Source: Chlorokybus atmophyticus (taxonomy: Eukaryota; Streptophyta; Chlorokybophyceae; Chlorokybales; Chlorokybaceae). From it: a stretch of DNA of 64,000 nt. The stretch lies in contig RHPI01000249.1 of NCBI GenBank assembly GCA_009103225.1, positions 68,239 to 132,238 of the forward strand. The letters run 5' to 3'. A program made the translations under genes and the position numbers. The notes below the pieces were generated by a model. The model did not search any database, was not told where the DNA came from, and saw only the letters and a list, made by a program, of their open reading frames with translations. The stretch's first letter is position 1. Every line of letters starts with the position of its first letter. Shown here one piece after another: positions 23,075 through 35,626 of this stretch.

Positions 23075-24150
23075 TTACTTGAGGGTATGCTGCGTAGCCT
23101 TGCGGACGCGGCACTTTATGGTCTTCATTCCCAGCCTCTGATGCGCCTCATACCGATGACACCCAGAAAAACCTGACCGACCCCCACAACATCTCATGAC
23201 TCTATCACCACCAACACAGCAGGGTATGATGTCCAATCCAATACATGTTCTTTGCTGCCTCTCTGTCTCACTATAAGCGTGCTGGTTTGTTGTGATGCTT
23301 GTCTGTGCATTGCTACCAGGCCTTACCATAGTATTTGCCGTCCACCTCTAGCACATCGATCTGAGAACACGCCGTCATGTATTAGAAGAGGGAAGACATC
23401 AACAAGTTTGGTGGAGCAAATCAGCAAGAGAGCCAAGTTTTTTGCCATTGTTGTTGTTGTTTGCATGCATGCACACGCGTCAGAAACTTCCAAGCATGCG
23501 TGCGTGCATGGACGCATGGTTGGATGATCACACTATGTGTGTTGCCATCTGCGCGCATGCGTGTGGGGGTCTACGTGTCCGCGCGTCTTGCCTGGCGTGT
23601 GCTTGCGCTTGTGCATGCACATGTGTGGCGTGAGCTTGCAGGCGATGATGTGCAACAACAACAACCGCAGCTGCTTACCGGTACTTGTAGTCCAATCTGT
23701 TGTATGCTTTCCATGAGGTCCAACACCTTCTGCTCGTCGTTGGCTCGCGTGCGACGCAGAGGACGCCTCACAGCCTCGAGAGGAAGCTCCTCAACCCTCA
23801 CATCTACAGAACAACACACATACATGTGATGTAGACCCCCCACTTGTCCCAACACCCACAACACCTTCCTCATCCTCATCCTCACCTTGTTTCCTGCGCT
23901 GGTAGTCCATCAAGTGGTTGTTGTTGCTGGTGTCGGTGCCGTTGTCGGTGGAGGCCGAGGCAGAGGCGGCGGTGGTGGTCGCAGGGTTGCCCATCGGCCT
24001 GGGCCGCCAGGAGAGGCGGCGGCAGCAGGGGCCGGGCCTGCTCGGGCCAGACAGCGTCGACGTGGCCACCCTGCTCAGGCCGGCTCGCGTCCCAGGCCAG
24101 GCCAACGAGGAGGTGGCGAAGGAGTGCTGTGCGCCTAGCAGCGCCTGCAT
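23075..24150 (-). CDS. SRX: Sulfiredoxin (4 exons)
   Basis: Exons 24150-23886, 23803-23679, 23360-23327 and 23172-23075 join in phase to 173 residues. Residues ~89-173 are the sulfiredoxin fold: VEELPLEAVRRPL, then IDVLEVDGKYYGFSGCHRYE with the catalytic, ATP-binding loop GCHR at Cys146, then HQRLGMKTIKCRVRK. The enzyme uses ATP and a thiol to reduce the sulfinic form of typical 2-Cys peroxiredoxins, restoring peroxide scavenging. The first exon supplies an ~85-residue Ser/Thr/Ala/Arg-rich leader with few acidic residues at its start, as expected of a plastid or mitochondrial transit peptide. The start is the first ATG of the frame. It is divergent from the UBXN6-like gene, 203 bp apart. Confidence 0.94.
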
Positions 24151-24353
24151 GGTAGAGTAGGCTGGGAGCTTGAGCTTGTTCGTCTCGCACAGCCTGGCCT
24201 GTGGTCTGGCCTAATTGAGCGTCCGTCCTGCGCCAACAGCCGTTCGATCAACTCTTTGGGTTGAAGAGTCTACTCATCATCATTGTGGTGTGCCACGTGG
24301 CGCTCGCTGCTTGCGGTTGCGCTGCCGCCTCCACCTCCGCCTCTGGCTCCGGT
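24151..24353. promoter_or_regulatory. Shared divergent promoter region, sulfiredoxin / UBXN6-like
   Basis: Only 203 bp separate the two start codons, so both genes must use this interval (and perhaps each other's 5' ends) as promoter and leader. No TATA box or clear factor site is visible. An in-frame ATG at 24261 would extend the UBXN6-like protein by 31 residues with a hydrophobic leader; I consider it part of the leader. Confidence 0.5.
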
Positions 24354-26850
24354 ATGGACGACCTGAAGGAGAAGCTCAAGGGTATCTCCTTCAAGGGCCT
24401 GACGAACCCTTTCAAGAAGGACCCCGCCGCCTCCGCCTTCAAGGGGACAGGACACAAGCTGGGCAACGCCTCGAGCACATCAAGTAGGCCGACAACGACA
24501 ACTACAACACCATCATCGTCTTCGTCGACATCAAGGTCAAGGCCTACATCAGCTGCGGCCTCCTCCAGACTCTCTGCTGCCCCACCACCACCATCATCAA
24601 CACCAACAACACCATCGTCGTTTACACCGTCATCAACTGCCACTTCCACTACCACAACCACCTCATCAGCAACAACAACAACAACAACAACATCATCCAC
24701 AACAGAGGAGTTTGATGGTTTCCAGGCTCATTTTGGACGCGCCGGGTCCAAAAAGCCACCCAATGACTGGGCACAACAACCACAAGCAGATGCAGAACAA
24801 CGCGTCTTACAACCCCAACAAGATGGTTTGAGCGAGGATGTGGAGTGCGCGATAGCGTTGCTGCGGTCAGCTGATGATGTAGGAGATGGTGGTAGTGTTG
24901 GGACGATGGTGAAGCTGCTGAGCAATGTCGTGGACAATCCTGGCGTGGACAAGTACCGGAGACTGCGGCTGGGCAACCCCGCCATCGCGGCGGCCGTAGT
25001 CAACACGCCTGGCGGACTCGACCTCATACAGGTATAGTGGCACATCGGACAGATGTGCGCATGTTGTGGCACGCGCGTGCACGCACAGATGCACGCTTAC
25101 ATGCGTGTGCATGCACATGCACTTACCGACACACACGTGCACACACAAGCGCGCACGCGCATGGACACAGGCACACACGCGCATACATGCATGCACGCAC
25201 GCGTGCGCACGCATACATGTGCACCCGCACTCGCGTAAAGCTTCAACGCAGATGATACGGGCAAATGACACGCGCGATGTGTGTTGTGCCGAATGTCTGT
25301 GTTTCACGCAAGCAGTGTACACACACAGTTGGCAGATCAACCAACAGCACATCCACATGGCTAACTCTCTCTCACGCAGGCAGTCGGCTTCGAGTTGTCA
25401 TTTGAAGAGGAGGAGGGCTGGGCCACGATGACGGAGGAACCCAACGCAGAGCAGGTCGCGATCGTGCGGGCGGTCGTAAACGCGCTGCAGCCGGCCACAA
25501 CATCGCCGTCGTCATCATCAGCAGAAAACGCAAACGCCAAGGTGAAAGCAGAGTGTTGTCGTGCGTGCGTGCGTGCGTGCCTCGTGCCTCGAGTCTCAAC
25601 GAGTCCGTTCGCTGTTGTCGACCCGTGTGCATGTGAACAGGTTGGTGGCGATGCACGCGCAGTGCTGGGAGGGAGATCCGATGCGAACGGTCATGATGTT
25701 GGCGTTCCCCCGGCATCAAACCAACCCAAAGCACCCCCTGTGAAGTTGCAAGATCGGCAGGTTGACACGCACGCAAGCACACCTCTCGTGTGTCATGTGT
25801 ACGGCAGTGTGCATGCGTGTCCGTGTGCACATCCGCACACGTGCACGAGCAAAAATGCGTGCCATTGCATGCACACGCGTGCCAAAACAGGCTGTTATCA
25901 AACAGCATCCCCACGCGCGTGCCGTTTGGCTGTAGGTTGCTGTGTTTTTGCCGTCGAGCTCAGAAGCTGCGTCGAGCATGCAGCTGCCGGACTGGTTCTA
26001 TGATCGGTCATCCACGGACGTAAGCACGCGCGCACACGCACACACGTACAGACATGCGCATGCAAGCTTGGCTGCCTCACCGCATATAGGCATGGCCGAT
26101 TGCACGTTGTGTGTACATGTGGAGCATCCTCACTCCCTCAGGTTGTCGCGGACATGAAAGCGGCCGAGCGCAAGCGCGACAACGACAAGGTGAGTGGTTG
26201 GTTTCCACATACACACGTTACCATCATCATGTTGTCTCCACCCACCAACTCGTGTGTCACGCGCAGGTGTTGACGACGCGCGCGTTCAAGGAGAAGCTGT
26301 CGCAAGCGCAGTCGCGCGCGTACAGGCTGGCCCTCGTGCGCGTGCGCTTCCCCGACGGGCTCGTGTTGCAGGGAGCTTTCCTACCAGCAGAACCCATCAC
26401 ACACCTATTCGAGGTGAGACCCACCACACCCCACGTGTGGGGATGTGTAGTGTGTACGTGTGCACTCGACACACAACACGTGTCGTTCATGGGCGCATGG
26501 GCGCGTGCGTGCGAGCGCGCGTGTGCGGGGTTGACATTTGTCAATATGATGTTGTGTACTTGTGTACCCAACACGTGTGCTGATGTGTGTGTGTGTAGTG
26601 GGTTTCCGACATGTTGGCGGAGCCGTACCGGCAGTTCGATCTTGCGCTCGCACGTGTGCCATTGCCGCGCGACAAAGGCACGCTGCGGGACAACAAACTG
26701 GTGCCCGCCGCCGTCGTCAACTTCAGGTTTACCGATGACATTTCTTCCAACCCAACATCAACGTCGTGTTGCCTTAGACCCGACATCGCTATGTTGGCTT
26801 CGTCGCTCAGTGCTGATGTGAGGATTAACTACCCCACTGCCTTGCAATGA
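24354..26850 (+). CDS. UBXN6/UBXD1-like p97 (Cdc48) cofactor, PUB and UBX domains (7 exons)
   Basis: Exons 24354-25031, 25380-25541, 25641-25760, 25936-26019, 26142-26189, 26267-26413, 26599-26850 give 496 residues. The N-terminus (MDDLKEKLKG, then FKGTGHKLG) resembles the UBXD1 start. A long Thr/Ser tract follows, then a PUB domain (~162-275; VVDNPGVDKYRRLRLGNPAI, AVGFELSFEEE), a short LPDWFYD segment and a UBX-like domain (~375-455; RLALVRVRFPDGLVLQGAFL, ending NKLVPAAVVNFRF). PUB and UBX domains bind the AAA ATPase p97, so the protein should act in ubiquitin-dependent sorting or protein quality control. The family's gene order and spacing match UBXN6. Start choice 24354 versus 24261 is uncertain. 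Confidence 0.88.
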
Positions 26851-27129
26851 GGGGGGATTGTTGTGAGTAGTAGATGGTATTGTTGTTGCAATTGTGACGC
26901 GTATGTGCGTTGGATTGCTGTTGCGTGAGCATGTGACGCATGAGTTTGTGGGCTATTGACATAAGGTTGGGATACACACATGCACACACAACTGCAGTAA
27001 GCCCACACTATTCTACTCTGTCGCCACTCGCTGCGTCGATGGGCTCAGCTGCCTGCACGCGTGCACACGTACAAACTTAGGGTGTGTGCCAACATATACG
27101 CCGCATTTCCCCAACACACGTACAGCACA
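26851..27129. other. Short convergent intergenic region
   Basis: Separates the UBXN6-like stop from the coiled-coil gene's stop on the other strand; both 3' UTRs fit here. No other feature seen. Confidence 0.5.
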
Positions 27130-28992
27130 CTACGCACGCACCAAGACTGCGGCATTGATGTTGTTGCCCGTCTCTGCGATTGAGCGGTGGGAAGCTGCAG
27201 CAGCGGGAGACAGCGTTGCTTCAGCAAGGTTGCTGGAAGTGGATATCGCTCCATTGGATATCACTCCTGTGGATATCCTAGTGTTGGTTCTCCGCACCTA
27301 CAGCAAAAGATGGTTGCGTAATCGCAGCGAAGAGAGTATCCCTCACAGGCATGCATTCGCGCACGCGCACACGCATATGCACGCGTGCACGCGCGCACAC
27401 ACACGTTCCCTCACTTTGAGTTCTTCCAGGTCTGGCTTGTTGGGTATCAGGCTTTTGGTCCTGAACGCTCGTGCAGATGACCCCGACCCCGACCCCGATC
27501 CCGGACCCGACCCCGGCCCGGCAGTGGGCCCTAAACCCTTCCCTGAACCCGTCCCATACCCGTTCCCGATTTCGTTCCCTTCCCTGCTCCTTGAGCTTGT
27601 TTTGGCAACGCTGATGCTGGGACTGAGCGTGTCCGCGCCCTCGCTCGCGGCGACGATATCGGCCTCATTAGCTTCAGCCTCGGCCTCAGCTTCGCTCTTG
27701 TCAGTGGCGATGTCGGGCTGCAGCTGGTCTGATAACGAGAGAGATGCGGATACAACTCCACCCGGTTGGTAGTTTAGCGGGGGAACATGCGAAGGACGCA
27801 TACTGCTTTGCCTGTGCGTGGTGGAGGAGTGCGCGCTGCCACGCTGGACCTCGCGCACCTATAAGGTTGGGGGGTACATATGCGTGTGAGTATGTGCGTG
27901 CATGTAGCGCATGTGTTGTTTTAACTGCGTGCATAGCCAGTGTGCGCTATATGTGTGTTTGATACCCAATCAGCATCTCTCTCTTACTTGTATGGTGAGC
28001 ATGCGTACTTCCTTGTCTCGTTCCGCGAGCGCCCGTCGTATGTCCTCAATCTCCTGTCGCAGTGTTGCGGCCTCCTTCTCGCGGTCGCGCAATGCCACAC
28101 GGTGCGCGCGCTCGGACGCCTCGCGCGCGTGAGACAGCACGTCGCAACGGTGACGAAGACTCTGCGTGTGTGTGTGTGTGTGTGTGTGTGAGTGCGTGTG
28201 TGTGCATGTGCGGGTGTGAGCGCGCGCGTGTACCATCACTAGTCCTCTGTCACTCAATATCTTGCGTCGTCACATAATATTGTTATTACACATATCCAAC
28301 TTGCCTGCAGCTCTGCTGCCATGTTGGCTTGATTCTCCTTCCCATTGGCCTGATGCACTGGACATCATCACACTCGCCGCCATCACATAACAGAGCGCAA
28401 ATGCATGGTTCCACGCATTCGTGAGCGACACGACAGAAAACAAAAGTGCAATGTGTCTCAACCCTTTGCGGTGAGGTGGGCGTGGGGTCCCCGGCGTTGC
28501 TGCTGGCGTCGTTGTTGGGGTGGTTCGCATCCACATTCCCATCCGCGCCGCTGCCGTCGCGTATGGCCGCGCGCAGGACCTTCACTTTGGCCGCCAGCTT
28601 CTTGCATCTAGAAGACAAATCAAACAGATGTTGGGTGAGGGTGGAGCTCTTTGTCGCCCTCCGTGCAGGTGCATGAGTCTATCAACGTGTATGCGCACTT
28701 GTACGCGTGCATGAGACCATGGGTGTGCGCGCGTGTACACATGTGTGTGCGTGTGCGTGTGCTTAGTTGCTTACTTCTCGTATAGTTGGGTGTACTCGTC
28801 GGACTTCTTTCGCAGATCCGCAGCGTCGGCCTTGCGCTGGCGCTGCTCCTTGCGCAGAAGCTCCCGTATCACCCGCAGCTGCGGCAACAAAAGGACACCT
28901 CTGCAAAAGTCGCGCAGCGAGCCTAAAGGAGCACACATACGGGTGCACGCGCGCACACAAGCACACGGGCTCCACACACACACACACACTCA

Positions 28993-29055
<63 letters not shown>

Positions 29056-30011
29056 CACATGCAATTGCCCCTCAAGGCATACGGCTGCAAGCACGGTAGC
29101 CATCAGCAGCAGTGTGTGCACCTCTTCTCCTGCGCGCTGCCGCTCGGAGGCCTCGTCCGCCACACCCGCGCTACCCAACGCCTTCATCTGGTCCCGCTGC
29201 ACCCGCACCACACACACACACAAAAACACCATCAAGATCTTCACCAACCACACGCTCTGGTATGTGCGCACGCCCGCACGTGCACACACATACGTTGGTG
29301 CGTTTGAGTGTTTTGATCTCGTCCCTCAGCTGCGCCACCTCGCCATCGCGCTCGCCCAGAAGACGGTCGAGCATCGCCGCCCTGTCCGGCCTATATGCCA
29401 GACATGTATTGCAATGGCAGTTCTCACAACGGCATCCGCACTATCGATTGATGCAATGTTGGCTGCTGTTGAGGTTTGCTGACTCTCTCTTCCTGCCTTA
29501 CCCCTGTGCTTCGTACTGCCTTTTGAGGTGCCTGTGCTCGCGCTTGTAGTAAAGAGCCTCCTTGTGCGCCTCGCTCAACTGCGTGCGCATGTTCCAGTCT
29601 CAGGCCAAACAGATCTGCAGAAGAGTTTGCATGCACGGAGAGGTGGTAGTTTACATATGACATGCGAGAGTGGGAGACAAATCCACCCATCCTCGCATTA
29701 AGCCACACCCACCTTGCGCTGGCTTTCCTGGAGCTGTTCCTGGAGGCGGTCGCACTGCCGCGAAGAAGACGCCCGCGAGTCCTCCAACCTCACGCCCGAC
29801 TCCCTCACCTTGTTAATGTAACGTTGTTGTTGTTGTTGTTGTTCATAAAGTGGTGACTCGTGCAATGTAATATGCGGTACCTGCACTTTGAGCGCCTCAT
29901 TCTCCGCACGCAGTAGTTGCAACGCAGCATCTTCTGCACCGTCCCCGCCGCCACCGCTGTCCACACTGATGAAAGAGGCATAAGCTCATGACACCGCCAC
30001 ACAAATAGCAC

Positions 30012-30062
<51 letters not shown>

Positions 30063-30556
30063 CTAGTGCACCTGTCTGTTGTCGGTGCACCCATGCTGGG
30101 AAGCTGCTGTTGCTGCTGCCCTGCCTTGCTGAGACCTCTCTTGCTAGAATGGATGCTATTGCTAGTCTTATTCGCACTGTTGAGATTTCTGAGTCGACTC
30201 TTATTTGCATTTGAGTTCTTGCTCCCCTCCTTTACAGCTCTCACTCCCTCGTCTGTATCAGACCTGGAGGCAGGCAAGCCACAGGTGGTTTCAAGGCCTT
30301 GTGTGCATGTGTGTCGAGTTGTAGCAAGAAATGGTTGTTGTTTCTCAACTCTGCTGCAGCTCCTAGATTGGGTTCATGTTTATCCAAGTCGAGTACTGGT
30401 GTGTTGACGTTAACACGAATCCCAACAGCGCATTCGCCAGGCTCACTTTGGTTGATGTAGTGGGTTTTGGGGGCTGCGCAGCTCCGCCTCACTGACCTCC
30501 TCAAAGCTGTCCTCGTACGCCTCCCCCCTCTCCTCCACCCCGTCCTCCTTGACCAT
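27130..30556 (-). CDS. Coiled-coil protein of unknown function (13 exons)
   Basis: Exons 30556-30447, 30263-30072, 29965-29881, 29808-29713, 29578-29502, 29390-29294, 29196-29122, 28878-28775, 28607-28463, 28349-28305, 28161-27988, 27858-27415, 27297-27130 keep phase throughout and give 603 residues. The acidic start contains EAYEDSFEE, followed by a Ser/Asn-rich linker. Coiled-coil blocks occupy ~108-280 (RLLGERDGEVAQLRDEIKTL, LLRKEQRQRKADAADLRKKS) and ~345-400 (DREKEAATLRQEIEDIRRAL). The C-terminal third is disordered with a Pro-Gly-Ser repeat. Intron 10 (28304-28162) has a GC donor in the strong context CAG/GCAAGT. The layout resembles centrosomal or ciliary scaffold proteins, but I recognise no family. 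Confidence 0.75.
28974..29054. repeat. (CA)n microsatellite inside an intron
   Basis: Nearly pure CA run within intron 7 of the coiled-coil gene (between exons 29196-29122 and 28878-28775). Confidence 0.95.
30012..30062. repeat. (CAA)n microsatellite inside an intron
   Basis: About 17 CAA units in intron 2 of the coiled-coil gene; a shorter TTG run lies at 29823-29841 in the next intron. Confidence 0.95.
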
Positions 30557-30661
30557 GGAAGGGGCAGCGGCGGCGGCGGCGGCGGCCGCAACCCCAATGG
30601 ATCTCTATTGCAACGTCTAAAAATACAAATACAAACGGCGCCGGAGGGAGACAGATGCCGT

Positions 30662-30777
30662 GGGGGGGGGGGGGGGGGGGGGGGGGGGGNNNNNNNNNNN
30701 NNNNNNNNNNNNNNNNNNNNNNNNNNNNNNNNNNNNNNNNNNNNNNNNNGGGGGGGGGGGGGGGGGGGGGGGGGGGG
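30662..30777. other. Poly-G flanked assembly gap (60 N)
   Basis: G28 (30662-30689), 60 N (30690-30749), G28 (30750-30777). It lies ~100 bp upstream of the coiled-coil gene's start codon. Either a true long G-run or an assembly artefact; a run this long could form G-quadruplexes. Confidence 0.95.
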
Positions 30778-30902
30778 CGAAGGGTCACGTGAGGTGCAGG
30801 ATCTACACCGTGGGGCACTTTCATGTGCTATCTGTCCGTGACCCAAAAGTGTGACGCTGGGGTGCATAATCTGGCGTGACGTACCGAGACTCATTTCGCT
30901 CT

Positions 30903-30933
30903 TTCTTCGGTTGGTGCCGCACCAACCGAAGAA
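30903..30933. repeat. Perfect hairpin, 14-bp stem, 3-nt loop
   Basis: Arms 30903-30916 and 30920-30933 around loop CCG. The hairpin at 48886 has the same loop. Confidence 0.95.
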
Positions 30934-32598
30934 GGACTCGACGCGATCTATTGCTTGTTTACGATCATTATAAGTTTGAGTGAACTTGTGTGCTGGTATA
31001 ACTGTGATTATTATAAGGTTAGCAATGCATTGACATTTCACAAATTATGATCATATATTCACACCGTCATGTATAGGCTTTGCAATAAGACACATGCAGA
31101 GCATGCAAGTTGGTGGTTGATCAATGTGATGTTGGCGTGTTGTTTGCTGTGTTATTGGCCCCTTTGCTATATCGTATGCAAGTAGGCACGTAAGTACTCA
31201 GCAAATAACAGGGCAGTTCCACCATGGCTGAGGCAGGGGCTTGGCTTAACCAAGTGCACTATCTATGTGCATGCAATGAGGCGGAGGGGCAGGCATCAGG
31301 GCACATTAAACAGCACGGACAACTGGCTGTCCTAAAGCGCAGGGGCGGAGAGTCAGCTCAATGGCAGGCTTGAGTGAAGTGGGCAGCACAGCAACACTAC
31401 CACTACTAGTAAGCGGTTGTGCGTTGCAGTGCAATGCTGTGTATATCACGCACATCATCAATTGCACTATGTTCGAATTTATAAACCATGCAAGACCCCT
31501 TTTTCCTACGTTTATGTTACATAAGCATCAATCCCTCCCAAGATGGTTTCAGGCACTCTTGGGGCCTCCTTCCACGAGCTCATTACAGACTGTGTGCGTA
31601 TGTGGTATCACACCAAGGAGCTATCTATGGCTTGTTTGTATCTATTTGTGGCCATGTACATGCGCATATCGCTGGTGCACTACAGCGAGCTTAACGCATC
31701 GCCCTTTCTAAGAGAGCGACGGATGTGTGCGCCGCTACGGGCTGGCCACCACTACGACCTCCCCTCGTGACGACACTATCAGACATAGTGGTGCTTCTGG
31801 CGTGAAGCGCAGCTGATGCATGATAGCGCTCGCAATCAGTTGAGTAGTTATCATGCTCGTTGGTATTTTTATTGTGTTGAGCTTGATTGCGCTACGCTAT
31901 GGCCTTACCAAGACCTTGTGCACGTGCATCATAATAGAGGGACAGGGGTACTAGCTGCCGCCGCCGCTTCCGCTGTGGCTGCGGCCTTGATGTGGCCTAA
32001 ACCAAGACCCGTGGTAGTAAGTGAGTGCGTGTGGATGCGGCGAAGGGCTATGCGAAGTCCTTTTCTTCTTGTTGATTCTTTTATCTATGTATTACCATGC
32101 ACGCGAGTACACGCCCACATAGTCTCTATTTGCTTCTTGTGTTACTTGCCACAATTGATTGGCTGCTATGCTTGAGCTTGCGTCACGCCGCTCTTATGCA
32201 TGTTATGCATTGTAATGTGGGTTTACAAAAGCCATGTACTCATTGATCAATGCATGGTCACGAAGAAGGTGGTGGCCATCAGGTTGTGGCGTGCCTATCT
32301 GCCTGCTTTGAGCAGCAGCCATTGCATTATAACAGTACATTGCTCATGCCCCGAATCCTGATTGATGACTGGATGTGTTGCTGGAGCCCAGTGCTTTGCA
32401 TAAGCGGAGAAGGTGATCATTATCCTGTTGTGTCCCCTAAGTGACACATGCATGCACCTGACTGATACCCGGTTGTCATCAAGCATCATCCTTGCAGATA
32501 ATTCTTCTCCAAGTGCCTTCCATCAGTCATACATTCCAGTCCAAATGAAAGCCGCCCTCTGCTGACCGCACACAACAAGCGACAAATGACAACCGTAC
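30934..32598. other. No intact gene; broken coding-like fragments
   Basis: Short open stretches at 31540-32010 (+), for example CVELDCATLWPYQDLVH followed by an Ala-rich helix, look like old mobile-element coding sequence with stops. Nothing identifiable. The last part includes the 3' UTR of the cold-shock gene. Confidence 0.35.
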
Positions 32599-35500
32599 CT
32601 AGGCATCCGAGTACACGCCTGTGCCTTCAGCAGCAAGTGGACTTTCATCGCCTTCTTCATCAGGGGCGGGTGTGGGTGTCTCTTCAGGTGCAGTAGGAGG
32701 AGGAGGCATGAGCTTGCCGCGGCCAGCTCCAAAGCCCTTCGTGCCGTCGGGACCCTTTGTTATTCGCGTGCTGGAGCCCTCGAACTTCATCTTCTCCCTC
32801 GGTGGCGGCTCGGGTGAAGGCGGGGCCTCTTTAGTGCGGCGGACTTTCCTCGCGAGCTTATCTGTGCTCTTGTTGGTCTGCACGGGGATGAACTCCACCT
32901 CGTCGCCCTCGCGAAGGTGCACGCCATCCGTCACATCGCTGAACCGGCATAGGACCTGAGCCTTCGTGCCGTCCTCCAGCTCATACGCTATTGTGCTGGT
33001 AGAGGCCTTCACCCCAACCACCGCGCCAGTGTACCGCAGCAGGTTCACGTTCGTGGCCATCCGTTGCTGGTTCCCGTCCACCGCCAGGTTGAACTCCACC
33101 TGCTCTCCCACCCTTGGGTTCAACCAACCATCCTCAAGGTCCGCGTTGCCGTACATGAGAGTTTCCTCTTGGCCATCTAGTGTGCATTGCAACCGACCTG
33201 CCCAAGTAAAGACAGAACAAGAACATGTGTGTGTGCATGCGTACGATGTGGTCGCTCTTGTGAAACACCATTGCACACAAGATAAAACAACACAGCATCA
33301 GTAAACGGCAAGGGCCTTGCACGTGTGGCAGGTACCTGCGGTGCCTTGGGTGCTGCTCAAGCGATCCATGCACACGCCTTGATATCGTTCTTCTGAGACA
33401 GACACGTAGTCCGGCGGCCCGGCTGCCTTGCTGACTCGTATGGCCTTCAGGTTGCCTGTTTGCGTGTCCTTCACGACCGTGAAGTCCAGCCGGTCCCCAA
33501 CCTCCAGTTCTGCGGATGCTCCGTCCTCCACTTCAGAGAAATGGAAGAAAACGTCGGTGCCGCGCAGTGCAGATCGGACAAACCCAAAGCTAGCTTTGAG
33601 AGACGTGATCGAGCCGGTCTCGATGGTGGCCTCCGAGTCTTCCACCTCCTTTGCAGGAACCATGATGGTTCCCTTTGGCAGCCGCCGGACCGGCACGGCA
33701 AGAGTCTTGCCTGACCGTGCATCTGGTCGTACACTGCACACCAATATGTCAGATCTCAGCAGAGACCCGCTTGTGTTTGCGTGACATGTGCACATCAGCG
33801 TGTGCATGCTTACATGTGCACATGTGTGTTTGGAAGAAACATGTACATATGTCTCATGCTGTACCTGAACTCAACCTCGTCGCCAAGCTGCAGCTCATCG
33901 CCTCGCACGCCTTCGAGCGCGCTGAAGTGGAAGAACACCCGCGCCTGTCTGTCGGCAGACTGGATGAAACCGTACGTCTCCTTGAGAGACGTTACAAAGC
34001 CCTTCTCTGCAAGCGGCTCTTGTGTGGACGCTCCTCCTCCTTCCTGCACCTGCGTGTCTGCTTGTGCCGGAGCCGCTCGCGCGATCAGTGCCACATCTGT
34101 TGCATACGAGTCGCCTGTTCTCCTATCTGCGACCAACATGAACTCCACTTCATCGCCCACACCCAACCGCACATTCTGGTCCCGCACGTCCCCGCCATCA
34201 AATGTCACAGAGGCGGTAGCTGAGTCCGCGCTCGCATTGAAGTCGTCATTGGCAAGCCCTGGTGGAGCCAAAGTGTGATATGCAATGCGGCCACCATAAG
34301 CGTCCCGCCGTGATCGTTGGCCCCCGCGCAGCTCCCTTTCAATAAACCCGTGCAGGTGCTCGCCTTTTGGCTCCTCAACCTCAATTGTCCCTTTAGGCAG
34401 CACCTTGATGTGCTTTGCATTAGGCCGGCCGTTCTTGTTAAGAGGTTCGGTGACTTTGAACTCCACTTCATCGCCGGCTTGGATGACTTCGCTCAAGTCG
34501 GCCCTCCTCGCACCATGCTCGGCCTCCGGCATGTCAAGCACCTCGCTGACATGAAAGAACAGCTCCTCATTGCGGCTGACGCCCCGGATGAAGCCATACG
34601 AGTCCCGCACGGTCACGACAACCCCGTGCTCGGAGGGTATGCTCTCAAGCTCTTCTGCGGTCAGCGGCTGAGGCCGGTCGTAACCACCCTTCTCCCGTGT
34701 GACATAGCGTCCAGAGCCTCTGCCTCGTCCTCCCCTCCCCCACTGTCCGTCATCCATGCTGTTGCTGCTGTTGTTGTACTGTGAGTATTGTTGTTGTTGT
34801 TGCTGTTGAGGTCCTGACCCAGAGGGTTCGTCGCCAGTGTAGCGACTGTACCCTCTGCCCCGGCTTCGGCCATCTCCAGTAGGATAGTTGTAGCGTCCAC
34901 GGCCTCGGCCTCGAACGGGAGATCTACCAGCAGATCAAGATCACTGGGTTACACTGGCAGTATCATACAATCAGACAACATGTGATGCATACACTGTAAA
35001 ACATGTTGTCAAAGCTCTCAGGTAATGCAGGTTGCACAACTCCACTGCTGAGCTTCGAAACCCTAACTTTTCAATTCAAACGTGGCCAAGAACATGCAAG
35101 ACCATATTGGGAGTAACCACAAGTAAACCACTTGCTTGCAATGCCGTGGAGCATGCTGCAAGCTGGTAGTAGCAAGCGACAAGCAGCTACATGTGATGGA
35201 AAATTGGAGCAACGCTGAACATCTGTCGTCTGAAACGCTGTGATATGTGCTCTCCTTTGCGTGACTGCGTGTATGCTCAACTGGAAGGAAGCCCACGAGC
35301 GAACACACGTAACAACTCACCCGCCGTCGGTAGCATCATCGGATCTCCATCCGCCGGCGAGCTGCTGCTGCTGTTCCTGAGACAGACACGAACAACCTGA
35401 GTAATTAGCAAGACTTGGAGCTAGGCAAAGCAGAAAACATGACCACAGCCTCAGCACAGTGGCCTCCGCCTATCCCTAGCAGGAAAGGCAACCACCAGCC

Positions 35501-35626
35501 TAACCCTAAGCCACAGCTGTGACGTGATAGCAAAGCTTGATGTGTAGCAGGCACACGAGGTGAGGACAGCATACTTAAGAGCAAGTAGAATACAAGAACC
35601 ATGTAAAAACTGCGTACCGATTGCAT
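32599..35626 (-). CDS. CSDE1/UNR-like cold-shock-domain RNA-binding protein (5 exons)
   Basis: Exons 35626-35618, 35376-35321, 34923-33865, 33733-33336, 33197-32599 join in phase to 706 residues; the first coding exon is only 9 nt (Met-Gln-Ser). An RGG-like, Gln-rich N-terminus (residues 22-100, RGRGRGRYNY) precedes cold-shock domains with RNP-like cores: ~120-195 (DSYGFIRG, LFFHVSEV), ~329-385 (ETYGFIQS, FFHFSAL), ~414-470 (ASFGFVRS, FFHFSEV). Degenerate copies lie between and after them, the alternation typical of UNR. The linker LPKGTI recurs between domains. The C-terminus is Pro/Glu-rich. UNR proteins bind single-stranded, purine-rich RNA and regulate translation and mRNA stability in the cytoplasm; that role is inferred here. 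Confidence 0.9.

Noticed and set aside
24261-24353. N-terminal signal peptide on the UBXN6-like protein
   Set aside because: An in-frame ATG at 24261 would add a hydrophobic leader, but p97 cofactors are cytosolic or nuclear, and the family-like start FKGTGHKLG follows soon after the ATG at 24354.
27086-27772. Plus-strand frame of 228 residues with Pro-Asp repeats
   Set aside because: Antisense to the last two exons of the coiled-coil gene; the repeats mirror its Gly-Ser tract.
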